From Gracilaria domingensis (lineage: Eukaryota; Rhodophyta; Florideophyceae; Gracilariales; Gracilariaceae): DNA of 64,000 nucleotides. A model generated the notes under the pieces. That model did no database searches, had not been told where the DNA came from, and was given only the letters and a program-made list of their open reading frames with translations. The stretch lies in the NCBI GenBank assembly GCA_022539475.1, contig VCMS01000121.1, forward strand, positions 62,001 to 126,000. The letters are read 5' to 3'. Shown here piece by piece: positions 21,238-31,000 of this stretch. The position numbers and the translations under genes were made by a program. The number at the start of each line of letters is the position of its first letter. Within the stretch, counting starts at the first letter, position 1.

Positions 21238-22356
21238 ATGAAGCCAACTCGTGTTCGAAAGCGTACGCAAAGCGTGACTCCTCGCACTCGGCGGAGCACT
21301 CGATTATGGCAAGGTGGAATGCGGGTTTCTCTGCAGATGGATATTGAGAATGAAGGAAAGGTGATAGTTGGGGAAGCGTTGTTGCATGGAATTGGAAGTG
21401 TTCTACGCCGCGAGTTGCTCGGGAAGCAATTGGACCCAGGTCTTGTGATGGTTCATAATATTCTCATCAGTCAAAGCGGTCAGACGTTCTACCCTTACCG
21501 GGCAGAGGGCCTGGATCTTCCACGATATATCCAGGATCTCCGGACGGCCGCTCCTTGGGATGAGAAAATGATGGAACCGGTGGCAGCCAGCATTCCGGCG
21601 TCCAAGCGAGGAACGGTGAGCGCTATGAGTGAGTTGATGACGCCGACAAGCCGCACGGAGCCAATTCGAAGTTCATCAACACCGAGAGGTAGCGCATCAG
21701 TAGCACCTCCACGGGCAGGTCCGTCGTCTGTTACGAAGCGGTCTATGAAGACGAGAGCATCCCCAGCTACGAAGCGGACAGTTCAAACAAAGTCTACCTC
21801 CGTTACGAAGCCCACTGCGTCGAAAAGGGCTTCTCCTGCGATGAATCAGACCGTCGACACAAGGGGATCTTCTGCGTCAAAACAGACGGTTCAGCAGGGG
21901 ACGGCGGTGCAAGAGGAGGACGATGAGATCATAAAAGGTCCCCTTTCAGACGCGGATGCGCAATCCGCACAAGGAGCTGGTCCATCTGTACCCCAAACTG
22001 CACCAGAAACTGCGGAGCAGCAGGACGATGACGTTGTGCTTCTGTCCGCAAGAATGGCACGTTCAAGTGTTTCTGGCGAGCGGTCTGGAACACAAGTGAC
22101 ACCTACTCGGAGTAAGACGTACAGACGAATTCGTCAGAAGGTACCAAAGGTGAACCTCAATTCCAATTTCGTGTACAACAAACTGTGGCAGTGGAGAGAA
22201 GAAGTGGATTCTGCTATTGGGGACCTGTTGCAGAAGATGGATGCGTTTGTTATCTATCCCGGCGATAAAAGTTGCGAAATTGTGGATAACTTCTGTTTTC
22301 CACTTCGACAGTCCATTGTACGTGAAGTTAGGGAACAGGTCATTTCGATAAAGTAA
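21238..22356 (+). CDS. Unknown protein with five 12-residue repeats
   Basis: Intact frame of 372 residues from ATG 21238. The N-terminus is very basic (KPTRVRKRTQSVTPRTRRST). Residues 30-110 form a compact-looking segment. Residues 163-222 are five tandem 12-residue units (SSVTKRSMKTRA, SPATKRTVQTKS, TSVTKPTASKRA, SPAMNQTVDTRG, SSASKQTVQQGT). An acidic linker follows (EEDDE), and the last 70 residues look folded (VYNKLWQWREEVDSAIGDLL). The stop overlaps a splice-donor-like GTAAGT (ATAAAGTAAGTT), so a further exon is possible. The family is not recognised. Nuclear or chromatin-linked function fits the composition but is only inference. It lies between the fold-back element and a decayed reductase gene, within the 22-kb insertion. 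Confidence 0.5.
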   Translation: MKPTRVRKRTQSVTPRTRRSTRLWQGGMRVSLQMDIENEGKVIVGEALLHGIGSVLRRELLGKQLDPGLVMVHNILISQSGQTFYPYRAEGLDLPRYIQDLRTAAPWDEKMMEPVAASIPASKRGTVSAMSELMTPTSRTEPIRSSSTPRGSASVAPPRAGPSSVTKRSMKTRASPATKRTVQTKSTSVTKPTASKRASPAMNQTVDTRGSSASKQTVQQGTAVQEEDDEIIKGPLSDADAQSAQGAGPSVPQTAPETAEQQDDDVVLLSARMARSSVSGERSGTQVTPTRSKTYRRIRQKVPKVNLNSNFVYNKLWQWREEVDSAIGDLLQKMDAFVIYPGDKSCEIVDNFCFPLRQSIVREVREQVISIK

Positions 22357-22415
22357 GTTTTATGTTTAACTATCTCTAAAAGGTTTACAACACCGAAAAG
22401 TCATGTGTTCTAACC

Positions 22416-23318
22416 TCAAAGCTGGGGGTATGGGGAGGGGGATAACTTTTCCTTAACAACGTTGACGTAGTTTGTATGAAAAGGAGCGGGGTCACCGCCT
22501 ACAATGTTTCTTTCTTGGCGGGAAAAGTCGTAGAAGTACGCGTTCCTAAACTGAAAGTCGGAGAAAGAAGTAGGGAAGCCAACGAGAGTTTTCCCATATG
22601 CAAGAAGTCGCCCAACGGTCTCTTCCAGGTTGAAAGTAGTACCTGTCTTAAGCGAAACTATCTTCAACAGCTCTTTCATTATTGTGAGCACAACCGTACT
22701 GCACTCCGTAGCGACTACGTCCATAGGAATGAAACCTCTTGAGGCCCCGACGATGTTGAACGCTGATAGCCACACGAGCTTTTCATAATAGCTTACGAGA
22801 AATGTGTCTTCGTCGACAACCCCGCAAGTGAGACCCATAGACCTAAACCTGTCTGCAACGTTGGAGGCTCACTTTCCTGTTGCGACAGTGAGACCATCCG
22901 GACTTTGAGAAGTGACACCATCCTGCGGAGCTGCGTTTCTTGAGGGAACACGAACGTATAAGACAACTTTTGAACACTTGTCCACACCGAGCTTCGAAAG
23001 CAATGGGATGATGTCTCCATTCTGGAAGAAAACGAGATTCTCTCTGAGCGAATAAGGGCAAGCCTGAATTACGGTCTCCAGGGTGTTCGTTCTTCCACAA
23101 ACTAGTAACGGTACATCAGAAAGATGAGAGGTAGCAGCCATGCTGCAGAATTCGTGTGCGGAAATGACCGTATCTTCTTCGTTCGCCAGCATGGTACCTA
23201 TACGCCCCCTTCCAACAATAACGGCCCGAGTCCTTCGGGCGGGAGATGAGGCCTGAGGGACGTCAGAGTATCTGGGACTCGGAGGCGGTGTCGGAGGCAT
23301 GTCGGACTGGCAGTTCAT
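22416..23318 (-). pseudogene. Ketopantoate-reductase-like gene with one nonsense codon
   Basis: Reads as a 300-codon minus-strand gene from ATG 23318. The N-terminal half has a Rossmann nucleotide-binding loop (AVIVGRGRIGTML) and the LVFFQNGDIIPLL block. The C-terminal half has YYEKLVWLSAFNIVGASRG, LLAYGKTLVGFPTSFSDFQF and RNAYFYDFSRQ, typical of the ApbA/PanE C-terminal fold in a eukaryotic subfamily of unknown substrate. The only defect seen is a TGA at 22869-22871 (codon 150), where my memory of relatives has Trp (GKW), so TGG to TGA is likely. Relatives bind NADP(H). Its near-intact state inside the 22-kb insertion suggests recent loss or capture. The 400 bp upstream (23319-23721) holds no gene I can support. 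Confidence 0.6.
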
Positions 23319-23721
23319 TGCAAGTGTTCGAATGTTTTTGTGTGACGATAGAAATGGAAGATGGGGCGGGGAACTGCTGGGGTAAAGAGTGATACTTAAG
23401 TACAAACGGTTGGGAAGCGCAGAACGGGAACATGGTTCACTTTGTGAAAGTGAGCGAAATGTATGATATGTGATTGTACTGAATGAATGATAGAGCTTGT
23501 ATGAGACGACAAGCCACAAAGTGTGATGATGTTTTATGAAAAGTGGGTGGAAGAGTAGAAAGTGTACAATGATTGAAACTGATTTCGAACCTGAGTTGTA
23601 AAGTAGTTGTAAAGTACGAGTTACGGGGAGCTTGAATGCAGAATGAAAGGAACCATTTTGGCTTCATAAATGACGTGAACGGGTTTTATAGCTTCACTCG
23701 GATTGCCATAATTAAAAGGAT

Positions 23722-24036
23722 GGAGTTGGGTTGCGCCCGAATACGTCTATAAAGGTCGTCGAAGCACTTATGAAGGAAGGAGTTGTAGACATGTTATTGT
23801 TGATGACGTTGGAGCCAGGGTTTGGAGGACAGGCGTTTATGGAGGGTGTTCTTGATAAGGTGCGACATGCAAGGGAGTTGTACCCAAGAATAGGGATACA
23901 GGTGGATGGAGGTATTGGACTGAGTACTGTGAAAGGAGTAGTGAAGGCCGGTGCAAACATTTCAGTTGCAGGATCTGCCATCTTTGGCTCGAGTAACCCA
24001 GCTCATGTCATAGCTGGTTTTCGAAAGGTTGGTTAG
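23722..24036 (+). pseudogene. RPE: Ribulose-phosphate 3-epimerase, 3' fragment
   Basis: About 105 codons matching the C-terminal half of ribulose-phosphate 3-epimerase (pentose-phosphate/Calvin cycle). Visible are GLRPNTSIKVVEAL (cf. GLAIKPxT), the strand motif MLLLMTLEPGFGGQAFM with the conserved PGFGGQ, IQVDGGIGLSTV with the catalytic/metal DGG block, and the phosphate-binding AGSAIFGSSNP. It ends at a TAG. Residues from the normal protein's first half, including the first metal-binding His residues, are absent upstream, so it is a truncated copy. The junction lies near 23715. A 5'-truncated retrocopy or transposon-captured fragment would explain it. Confidence 0.85.
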
Positions 24037-24081
24037 AGATAGTAGCATAAATTTATTGTTTATTACATTGTTACCTTTACG

Positions 24082-24480
24082 TGTTATCACGACTATATTC
24101 TCCGTCTCCATTGGAGATGTATTTCTCTTGTATCACAACCGGGAAAGGATATGAGAGACCATCAATATATCCCCAGTGGACGCTGAGAGGGAGGATGAAC
24201 TACTCTACGTGCTATCATTGTTACCCATCCGGTGTCGAGTGGTGACATATTCTTTTTTTGTCACAACCCACACAGGATGAGACGGAAGAAGAACATACCC
24301 CCAGTCGAGACAGAGGGTGAGCAACTCTAAGTACAATCACTAGTCCTTGGCTTGCCTCCACTGGCGATATCTTCCTGTTTTGCTATAACCATCGAGTGAG
24401 GTTTTGGTGGAAGAGAAAAATATCGTCGGTCGAGGTGAGGTGGGTGGGGATTATGTGAGCGCGAAGAGGAGACAGAGAGG
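24082..24480. repeat. Three degenerate tandem units of about 120-135 bp
   Basis: Units starting near 24082, 24210 and 24340 share the order GAYRTATTYYT...TRTCACAACC, then a GA-rich run, then CAGTSGA/GGTCGAG and GAGRGTGAGG. They are strongly diverged. They sit directly upstream of repeat A copy 2 and could be its promoter region. Copy 1's equivalent lies outside the window, so this cannot be compared here. Confidence 0.45.
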
Positions 24481-24490
24481 TGGCGCTTAA

Positions 24491-26081
24491 ATAGTGGAAG
24501 GCGCAAAGGTGTACAGTAGATGTTTTGGCGGGAAATGGGATGAGAGAAACAGGGACAATCATGGTGCTGGATATAGCCCGTGTGGTTGGACAGTGGGGGT
24601 GGACAGCACAGTTTAGCTCGATTGCACTGTATCGCAGCGGAAACTTCGATCCAACTACTACTTCTTCTTCTGAAGATGTCGAACGCATACGTGAAGGATG
24701 AGGAGCTGTTGGCGCTGTTGGAGGGGAAGGAGGTACCGCCGACGCCGTCACCAAAGCGGGAAGAGGACGTGATTACGGCGGCTGGTCGGATGTCGCAGAA
24801 GAAAGAAGTGACCAATGAAGGAAAGAAGTGTGAGGCGAGGAGAGGGGATGGTGATGAGGTGGAGAAGGGTGTAGAGTTGGAGATGGAGGGGGTCGCAATG
24901 GAGAGAAGGGCTGCGGTGCATCTGAGTCAGTTAGAGGTTAGAGACCAGACCAGATAGAGAGTGGGGGTGGCGAGGGTGACAGGGAGATGCGGTTTGTGTG
25001 GCAGATGAAGGCGAGGGTGGAAATGTTGGGGTTGGTGATGAAGGAGAAACTGTACGATAGAATTGTGGAGATTGTAACGGAAATGTGCGGTGTGGTGCTG
25101 AGTGGGGGTGGTAGTGGTGTTTCGGTTGAGGCGATTTCGAGCTTGCGGAATTCGTTGTCGGTATTGGGAGTGGAGATGAGAAATCATGTGTATGGGATAG
25201 TAGAGTGTGCGGGAAGGGAGGTTAAAGAGTTGCGGGAGGAGAATAGGGTTCTGAACGAGAGGTTGGACGTGCTGGAGAAGGAAGTGAAGGAGCTGTGCAA
25301 GAGGCAAAGATTGGTGGAAGAGGAGACGGTGAAAGGAGGTGTGGAGGGAAAGACGGAGAAGGGAAGTGTGGGAAGGGTGGCGGTGCAGAAGGGGTCTCCT
25401 GTGACACCGAAGACAAAGGGTGGTGGGGTTGGGGATGGGAAGAGCCGTCTGAAGAAGAGGCGTAAGGAGATGAAGAAGGTGGTGGAGGAGGTGCCGCGGG
25501 AGGGAGTCAGAGCTCCGGTGGTGACTGGGTTTAGTAGTGCGGCGGAGGTAGCGCGGACTGCGAAGGGGATTTTGAGGGGACAGGAGGAGAGAAGGATGGG
25601 AGGGATTTGAAGCCGTTTTGGGGCGAGGCGGGTATACGAGAAGGGGGAGGGTTGTCCACCTGACTTCTACAAAATGACGTTTGCGGAGACGGAGAGAGAG
25701 GATGCGAACGCGTGATGGGCGAGAAATGGGTAAATAGCGGGAGTGGTGTGGAATGGGAAGAAGTGATGGGATGATTGAGGTGGGATGAGTTGCGATTGGC
25801 ATTGCAACATGGGAAAAAATGGAAAGGCAAACTAGCACGAGTGCAGATTTGAGAGAGGGTCGCGAAAAAGAGTGAATGGGGTGGTGCGGCGAAGTAGAAC
25901 CTCTACAAAAACTAGGGGACCCAAGAACTAAACTGCGCGAGATGGAATTTAATATTCCAAAATTTCTTAATTTTTTGAGTGCCAGCCTCTGCTACCCCCT
26001 CGCGCGCCCGAAATAGCCCCAAAACTAGCTTAGTTTCCAAAGCGAACAGACTATATTCCACTTTGCAGAACACAGACGTTG
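24491..26081 (+). repeat. Repeat A, copy 2
   Basis: Near-identical to 1-1583. Similarity starts at the left with ATAGTGGAAGG (24494) and ends at GACGTTGGGG (about 26081), after which the two copies diverge completely. It lies in plus orientation inside the 22-kb Ty3 insertion, between the epimerase fragment and the opposite-strand RG-rich gene. Confidence 0.85.
24676..25610 (+). pseudogene. Repeat A coiled-coil gene, frameshifted copy
   Basis: Same gene as 186-1115. A 5-bp tandem duplication (GACCAGACCAG instead of GACCAG, near 24945-24955) shifts the frame after about 93 codons. From 24987 the rest of the protein reads on in a new frame to 25610 with few differences from copy 1 (for example FVWQMKARVEMLGLV). 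A base difference in a G run near 25620 also alters the conserved stretch after the stop. This copy is broken while copy 1 is open, so copy 1 or a relative is closer to a working gene. Confidence 0.75.
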
Positions 26082-26505
26082 GGGCGCGACACCGCGAGAC
26101 GCGACCATTCCGGTTGATCTTGTCGTGCGCCTGGCACCACGTGGTGGTCTTCGTCTCTTCCGTCTCCCTTAGAGGAATCCACCACTCCATCTTCACCCAC
26201 TCGTCCTTCTCCTGGGCGGGTTAGTCCCGGCTTACAAGTTAGTCTCAAGCTTCCCGTCGGTGGGGTTCGTAGTTGTCGACCGATCGGCACACCGCCCCCT
26301 CGTGGTGGTTGTGACTTCTCGTGTTCACGGAACCCGTCCAGCCTGCGCACCAATCTGGTCATTTTCACGGTGTGTCAGCTCACCCGAGCGTGCTAGTTCT
26401 CCGGGACCTCTCAGGTCTCATCTGTCATCCAAGTGGTGGTGTTCCCCTTCCCAATTGGTATCCTCCGTGGCGCGCTCTCGCTCCACCCGGCTCCTTTCAT
26501 ACGCC

Positions 26506-29289
26506 ATGGGTGAACGACCAGCTTCCCCAACGGGGTGGTCAATGACGTTTGAACGCCGTGAAGACGGAGCTGAAGAGACTACCGCTCCCTCTCCTTCCAA
26601 TATGGTAGATCACGGGGACGAAGCAGCGCCGTTTCAGTCGAGTTACCACGCGGTGGAGCCTTCGCAGCTGTGTCTGCCGTGCCAGTCCGGTACACCCGTG
26701 TCCATTCCATCGGGCGCTGAGGCCCCCGTGGTGGCCAACCAATTGGTACTGGAGGAGCCGCACTACGACCCTATAAAGGGATATTCTGCTTCTGAAGTTT
26801 CCCCCTCACCGGAGGCCATCCGCTCGGTGCGCGAAACCGCTGTCGCCCGGTCGAGGATGTCCGGCAAGACCCCTGGGGTAGCGCGCGGCCGTGGCGGGGG
26901 CATCTTCAAACCCAACACGCGGTCGAGTACACGCGCTCGTCAAGATCCGTACGGTCGCGGTGGGTATGATCCTTATGCGGCCGCCGCTGGTCCGAGCAAC
27001 GTCAACCCTCTTGCGGTCGCCGGTACGGTGGAAGCTCAACAGCTGCATCCTCATGACTTTAACAGGACGCACGGGCAGCCGCATGCCCACTATGGTGCAC
27101 GATTCGCCGATGTCTCTACCGAATTGGTCGCTCTGGGGAACTGGCTTCTCCACATCAGTTCCTCCTTCTGTCCCTTGCGGTTTCGCCACATGGGTCTACC
27201 GCAGTATACTACGATTGCCCGTTGGGATTGTCGCCGCTTGGAGGCGGTGCCTATGGCACCTCCCCCACCACGCAAGGGCGAGAAGCAGAGCCGGTTCGGT
27301 CGACAACAGTGTTTCCACGCGCGGCAGCGGCACACGAAGTTCCTGTACTATATCCCCGTGGCCATACCGTCGGATCTCCCGTTCATCCGCTGCGATGGGG
27401 AGGTCCCCTACTTTCGCCGTTTGGTCGATATCCTTCACCGCTTGGACGAACCTGCTACCCATATCGAGGTCGATCTGGATTACGTCGCGTTCGAGCGCCC
27501 TTTAGAGACCAACTATTGGACTGACCGTGGGAGGTGGGCGACCGACGCGATGGCCGAGAGCCGTGTTCGTCACCGTAACAACTGTACGCGGACAATTTTC
27601 CTGTTCCACAACGTCGAGTATTGGTCACAAAGCGACCAGAACCGCCGGGCATGGTATGTCAATCGACCTTCTTGGTAGCACCACTTTGAAGTATGTCAGT
27701 GGGTGGAAGTGCCGACCCCGCCGGTACCTGCGTACTTTGGTAGTAGCATCTCCCTCGATAGGAACAACGCATATGCCGTTTGGTCGGTCGCGCGCAGCGA
27801 GTGGGCCGTTATGGTGGCTATCCTCGCTCTTCAAGCGTCCGTGGAAGGTGTGACTTGGGACACGCGTTGCCCTGACAAGTCTGTTGGGATCAGCGGAACT
27901 CAACCAGTTGGTCGCATCTTCAACATTCCCAACGATGTGGTCGGTGACATTCGTGCCATGGGGCTCTCCAAAATCGTGGAGGGCACCAAGTATACTGCGC
28001 AGCAGTTGGACAGCTACCTTACTGCGGTAAGTAACCACAGTTGGGGGCCTGAAGAGGGTTGGGATGTCTACGACCCGGAGGTTCATAGCATCGTGCCTCT
28101 CCAACAGCAGCACATGGCTGGCGAAGACCCATTTGGTAACGACGATACCGTTATGGTGGCCGCCGAGAACTATGAGTCCCCCGCGTTGCCTCCTTCGGCG
28201 CCCGTACAGGCCACTCCTCCGACCAGCGTGGCTGCGCCTGTCCCAAGTGGTCCAAAAGACCCTCAGGCAGCTGCTCATCCTCCCGGACGGGCCGCTCAGG
28301 GGCCTCTTCGGGTTGGTTTCCAGTCGCTTCCCGTGAACCCGGTACCCCCTGGTGGTGATAGTGGCGCAATCCGAAGCGCCCTGGCACGTCTTAACCACGC
28401 CTCGATGGTGCACTTCAACCGTCCTGGTCCAAATGACATTCTCACCGCTGTGGATACTCTTACCAACTTGCTCCCCGTGGTTGCTCACCATGAGCGGCGC
28501 ACTTCTGAGCTGCGACAGTTCCGCGACTACTTCCAGCGCAATCTCTACCGTGAGGTGACGGCCTATGTTGGTCAGTTGAGCAACATTTTGGAAGGCCACG
28601 CGGCGTTACATCTTCCCCCTGTGGAAAGCTTCGACCCGTACGCTCCTGCGTCGCAGCATCCTGCGACCCCAATGGTAGACTTTGGTGGCCTTGGTAGGTA
28701 TCAACCTCCTGGTGGTGATCCTTCGGCGTCCTTCCATACTCCGCTTGTTCCTCACAACGTTCGTCTTCCTCCAGGAAGTACTGGGGCAGGAGCACCAAGT
28801 GGTTTCTCAACTGGTTTCCGTTCGGTCCCGCTTCCGTCGTCGTCCGGTGTTCCTATGCCGCCTACTAGTTCTGGACCTTCGGGAGTTGGAGCACCTCCTG
28901 GTCTGACCCCTGGTGCAGGGCCGTCTAGTGGTCTCGCTCCTCCGACCTCTAGTGGTATCCCTCCGACTAGCTTACCTCCTTCCTTCCATCCACCCACTGG
29001 TTCTGCGAATACCATGCCGGTGGTTAGCAGCGGTATCCCTGCGGTGCCGGTTGCTTCTGCTCCCCTACCAAGTGGTGGGGCCCCAGCGAGCGCGCTAGCG
29101 GCGGGGGCGGAAGCTCCGCCGGACCTATGTCGGTTTCCTCTGGTCGTGGAGGTTCCGCTTCGTCGCGCGGGACCTCCCGTGGACGTGGTCGCGGTCGCGG
29201 GACCAGTCGTGGACGCGGACGCGGCCGTAGGTCTTCCAAGGCCTCCTAGGTTACCTCGTGGTTGGCTCTTGTGGATTCTTCTCGAGTAA
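26506..29289 (+). pseudogene. Opposite-strand RG-rich gene beside Ty3 element 2 pol
   Basis: Plus-strand coding region facing away from the Ty3 element's direction, with an ATG in strong context (CGCCATGG at 26504-26511). It is fossil, with about two or three breaks. The middle part looks folded (NNAYAVWSVARSEWAVMVA, LDSYLTAVSNHSWG). A long Pro/Ser/Gly-rich region follows at about 28600-29100. The last part codes, in one frame, for a run of Arg-Gly repeats (RGRGRGRG), typical of nucleic-acid-binding tails. No reverse transcriptase or other pol domain accompanies it. It carries several ACCA-NN-TGGT words, the hallmark of element 2, so it probably belongs to that element, like the antisense ORFs of plant Tat-lineage elements (Grande, Retand). 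It could instead be the gag of another insertion. Confidence 0.45.
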
Positions 29290-29380
29290 TAAAGTGTCTT
29301 GTGCGTTATGATCTCTCTCTATTTGCCTGTTAGGTTAGTTAGCATTCCATGTGACGTTTGGCGTTCAACGGCTTAGACAT

Positions 29381-29392
29381 CCCCCCCCCTCC
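29381..29392 (-). other. Polypurine tract after Ty3 element 2 pol
   Basis: Directly after the pol stop codon, the minus strand reads GGAGGGGGGGGG. A second tract, AGGAGGGGGG, abuts the left LTR at 15175, 14 kb away. Internal plus terminal tracts are known in elements with a gene between pol and the 3' LTR. Confidence 0.55.
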
Positions 29393-31000
29393 TTAGCGAT
29401 GCGTATCAGTTGGTGGGGGCGTACGCCCTTGTTTGCGCCAGTATCGGATGATGAAGTTGTTAGGGATGTGACCAGGTGGTTCCATAGAGTCGTGTTCTGG
29501 CGAACATCCGTACCATCTTACCCTGTAGCGGATACCCTTTGTGGTGTGTTCGTGACCTATAATGGTGTCAATAGCGCACTCCTGAGTATCTACTTGAGGG
29601 TGTGACTCTTTCGTTTGGTCGTGTGGTGCGTGGCTCTCCATGGGTGGTGTGACCCGTTGGTCTTGCCGTGGCTCGATCTCCTGTTCCGCTTGGGTCGTGG
29701 TGTCAGCCGTTACGGCTCTGATGGAAGGTTGACCGCTCGGTCGACTTGTTAGAGGAAGGGGTGTGGGCGACATTTGCTCCCTCTCCGCTTCTTGCTGCGT
29801 TGGCTCACCTATTGGTTGTGTATTCGATGCCGTCGTTTGTGCGGCCTTGACAATCCTGTCAATGGAGACCGTATTCTCCAAACCATCCATTATGACCGTA
29901 GCGGTATGCTCATCGGAGCGAATTACCTTGTATGGTCCCGTCGACTTGGGTAGCAGTTTGGAATTGATATCCTCCTCAAGGCGGATATCTTCTTCCGTTT
30001 CCGCTGGGGTTGGTCGCTTACCTTTTGGTGGCACGTCAAGTAAGACCATGTCTCCTGCTACCACTTTGACCACTCTGCTCACCGTTCGGTTATAGTCTGC
30101 TTTGTACAGTTCTTGGGCTGCTGTCATTTTAACTTTGGCAGCAGCCAAAGCGGCACGCAACTTTTGGAGTATGTTTCGCTTCACCTTCGCAGGTGTGAGT
30201 GTCCCGGCCGCTTCCGAGCGGTCAGGTCCAGGGTGGACGATAATACCGTGTGGTGTTCGCGACAGTACCAGGTCAAACGGGGTTGTTTGAGTGACTCTGT
30301 GGACCTGGAGATTGTACGCGTATGTCAATGGCTGGACATACTCAGACCATGTGGTTTGGTGCTCTTCGACATAGTGCCGTAAGCGAGCCACCAGGGTCTT
30401 ATTGAACCGTTCCACTTGGCCGTTGGTTTGCGGATGATAGGCCGTGGTAAAGTAGTGCTTGACCCCTAGCATGGTACAAACCGCCTCGAAGAACTTAGAA
30501 GCTAAGTTCGAACCATTATCGGTTAGTAGGTACATGGGAGCACCGTATGGTTAGACCCAATTCTCCAAGAAGGCTGTCGCTAGTGTCGTTGCCGTCTGGT
30601 TCTTCAGAGGTATAGCCCTGGTTAGCTTTGTGAACCTGTCGGTTATGACGACTACGAAGCGATAACCCTCCGAGGTCTTAGGCAGGGGCCCCAGTATATC
30701 GATCGCGACGAATTCCAGGGGCCCCGCCGCCGGGAATAGCTTCAGGTACTTCCTGTGCTTCCTCACGCCACCTCGGGTCTTAATGCACGAATTGCACTGC
30801 GCCACATAGGTATATACGTCGTTCGCCATGTGCGGCCAGTAGAATTGCCTCCGAAGGGTATAGTACAGCCGCGTGGCTCCCGGGTGTCCCGAGAGCCGTG
30901 GGTTGTGTGACAGATACAACACCCTTTGTCTTAATGACTCAGGTACGACCTTCTGGAGGGCTCCGTCTAAAGGTGAACGTCTGATGAGGTACCCATTGTG
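29393..31000 (-). pseudogene. Ty3 element 2: integrase with chromodomain
   Basis: Zinc-binding region (SGHPGATRLYYTLRRQFY to CNSC), catalytic core (DILGPLPKTSEG, TDNGSNLASKFFEA, PQTNGQVERFNKTL), and a C-terminal chromodomain-like segment (YRVRWYGCSPEHDS), ending just before the polypurine tract. Homologous to element 1 but clearly a different family. Part of a fossil element. Confidence 0.8.

Noticed and set aside
28682-29239. Collagen-like or Pro-rich proteins in other frames of the opposite-strand gene
   Set aside because: Low-complexity GC-rich sequence gives such products in every frame.
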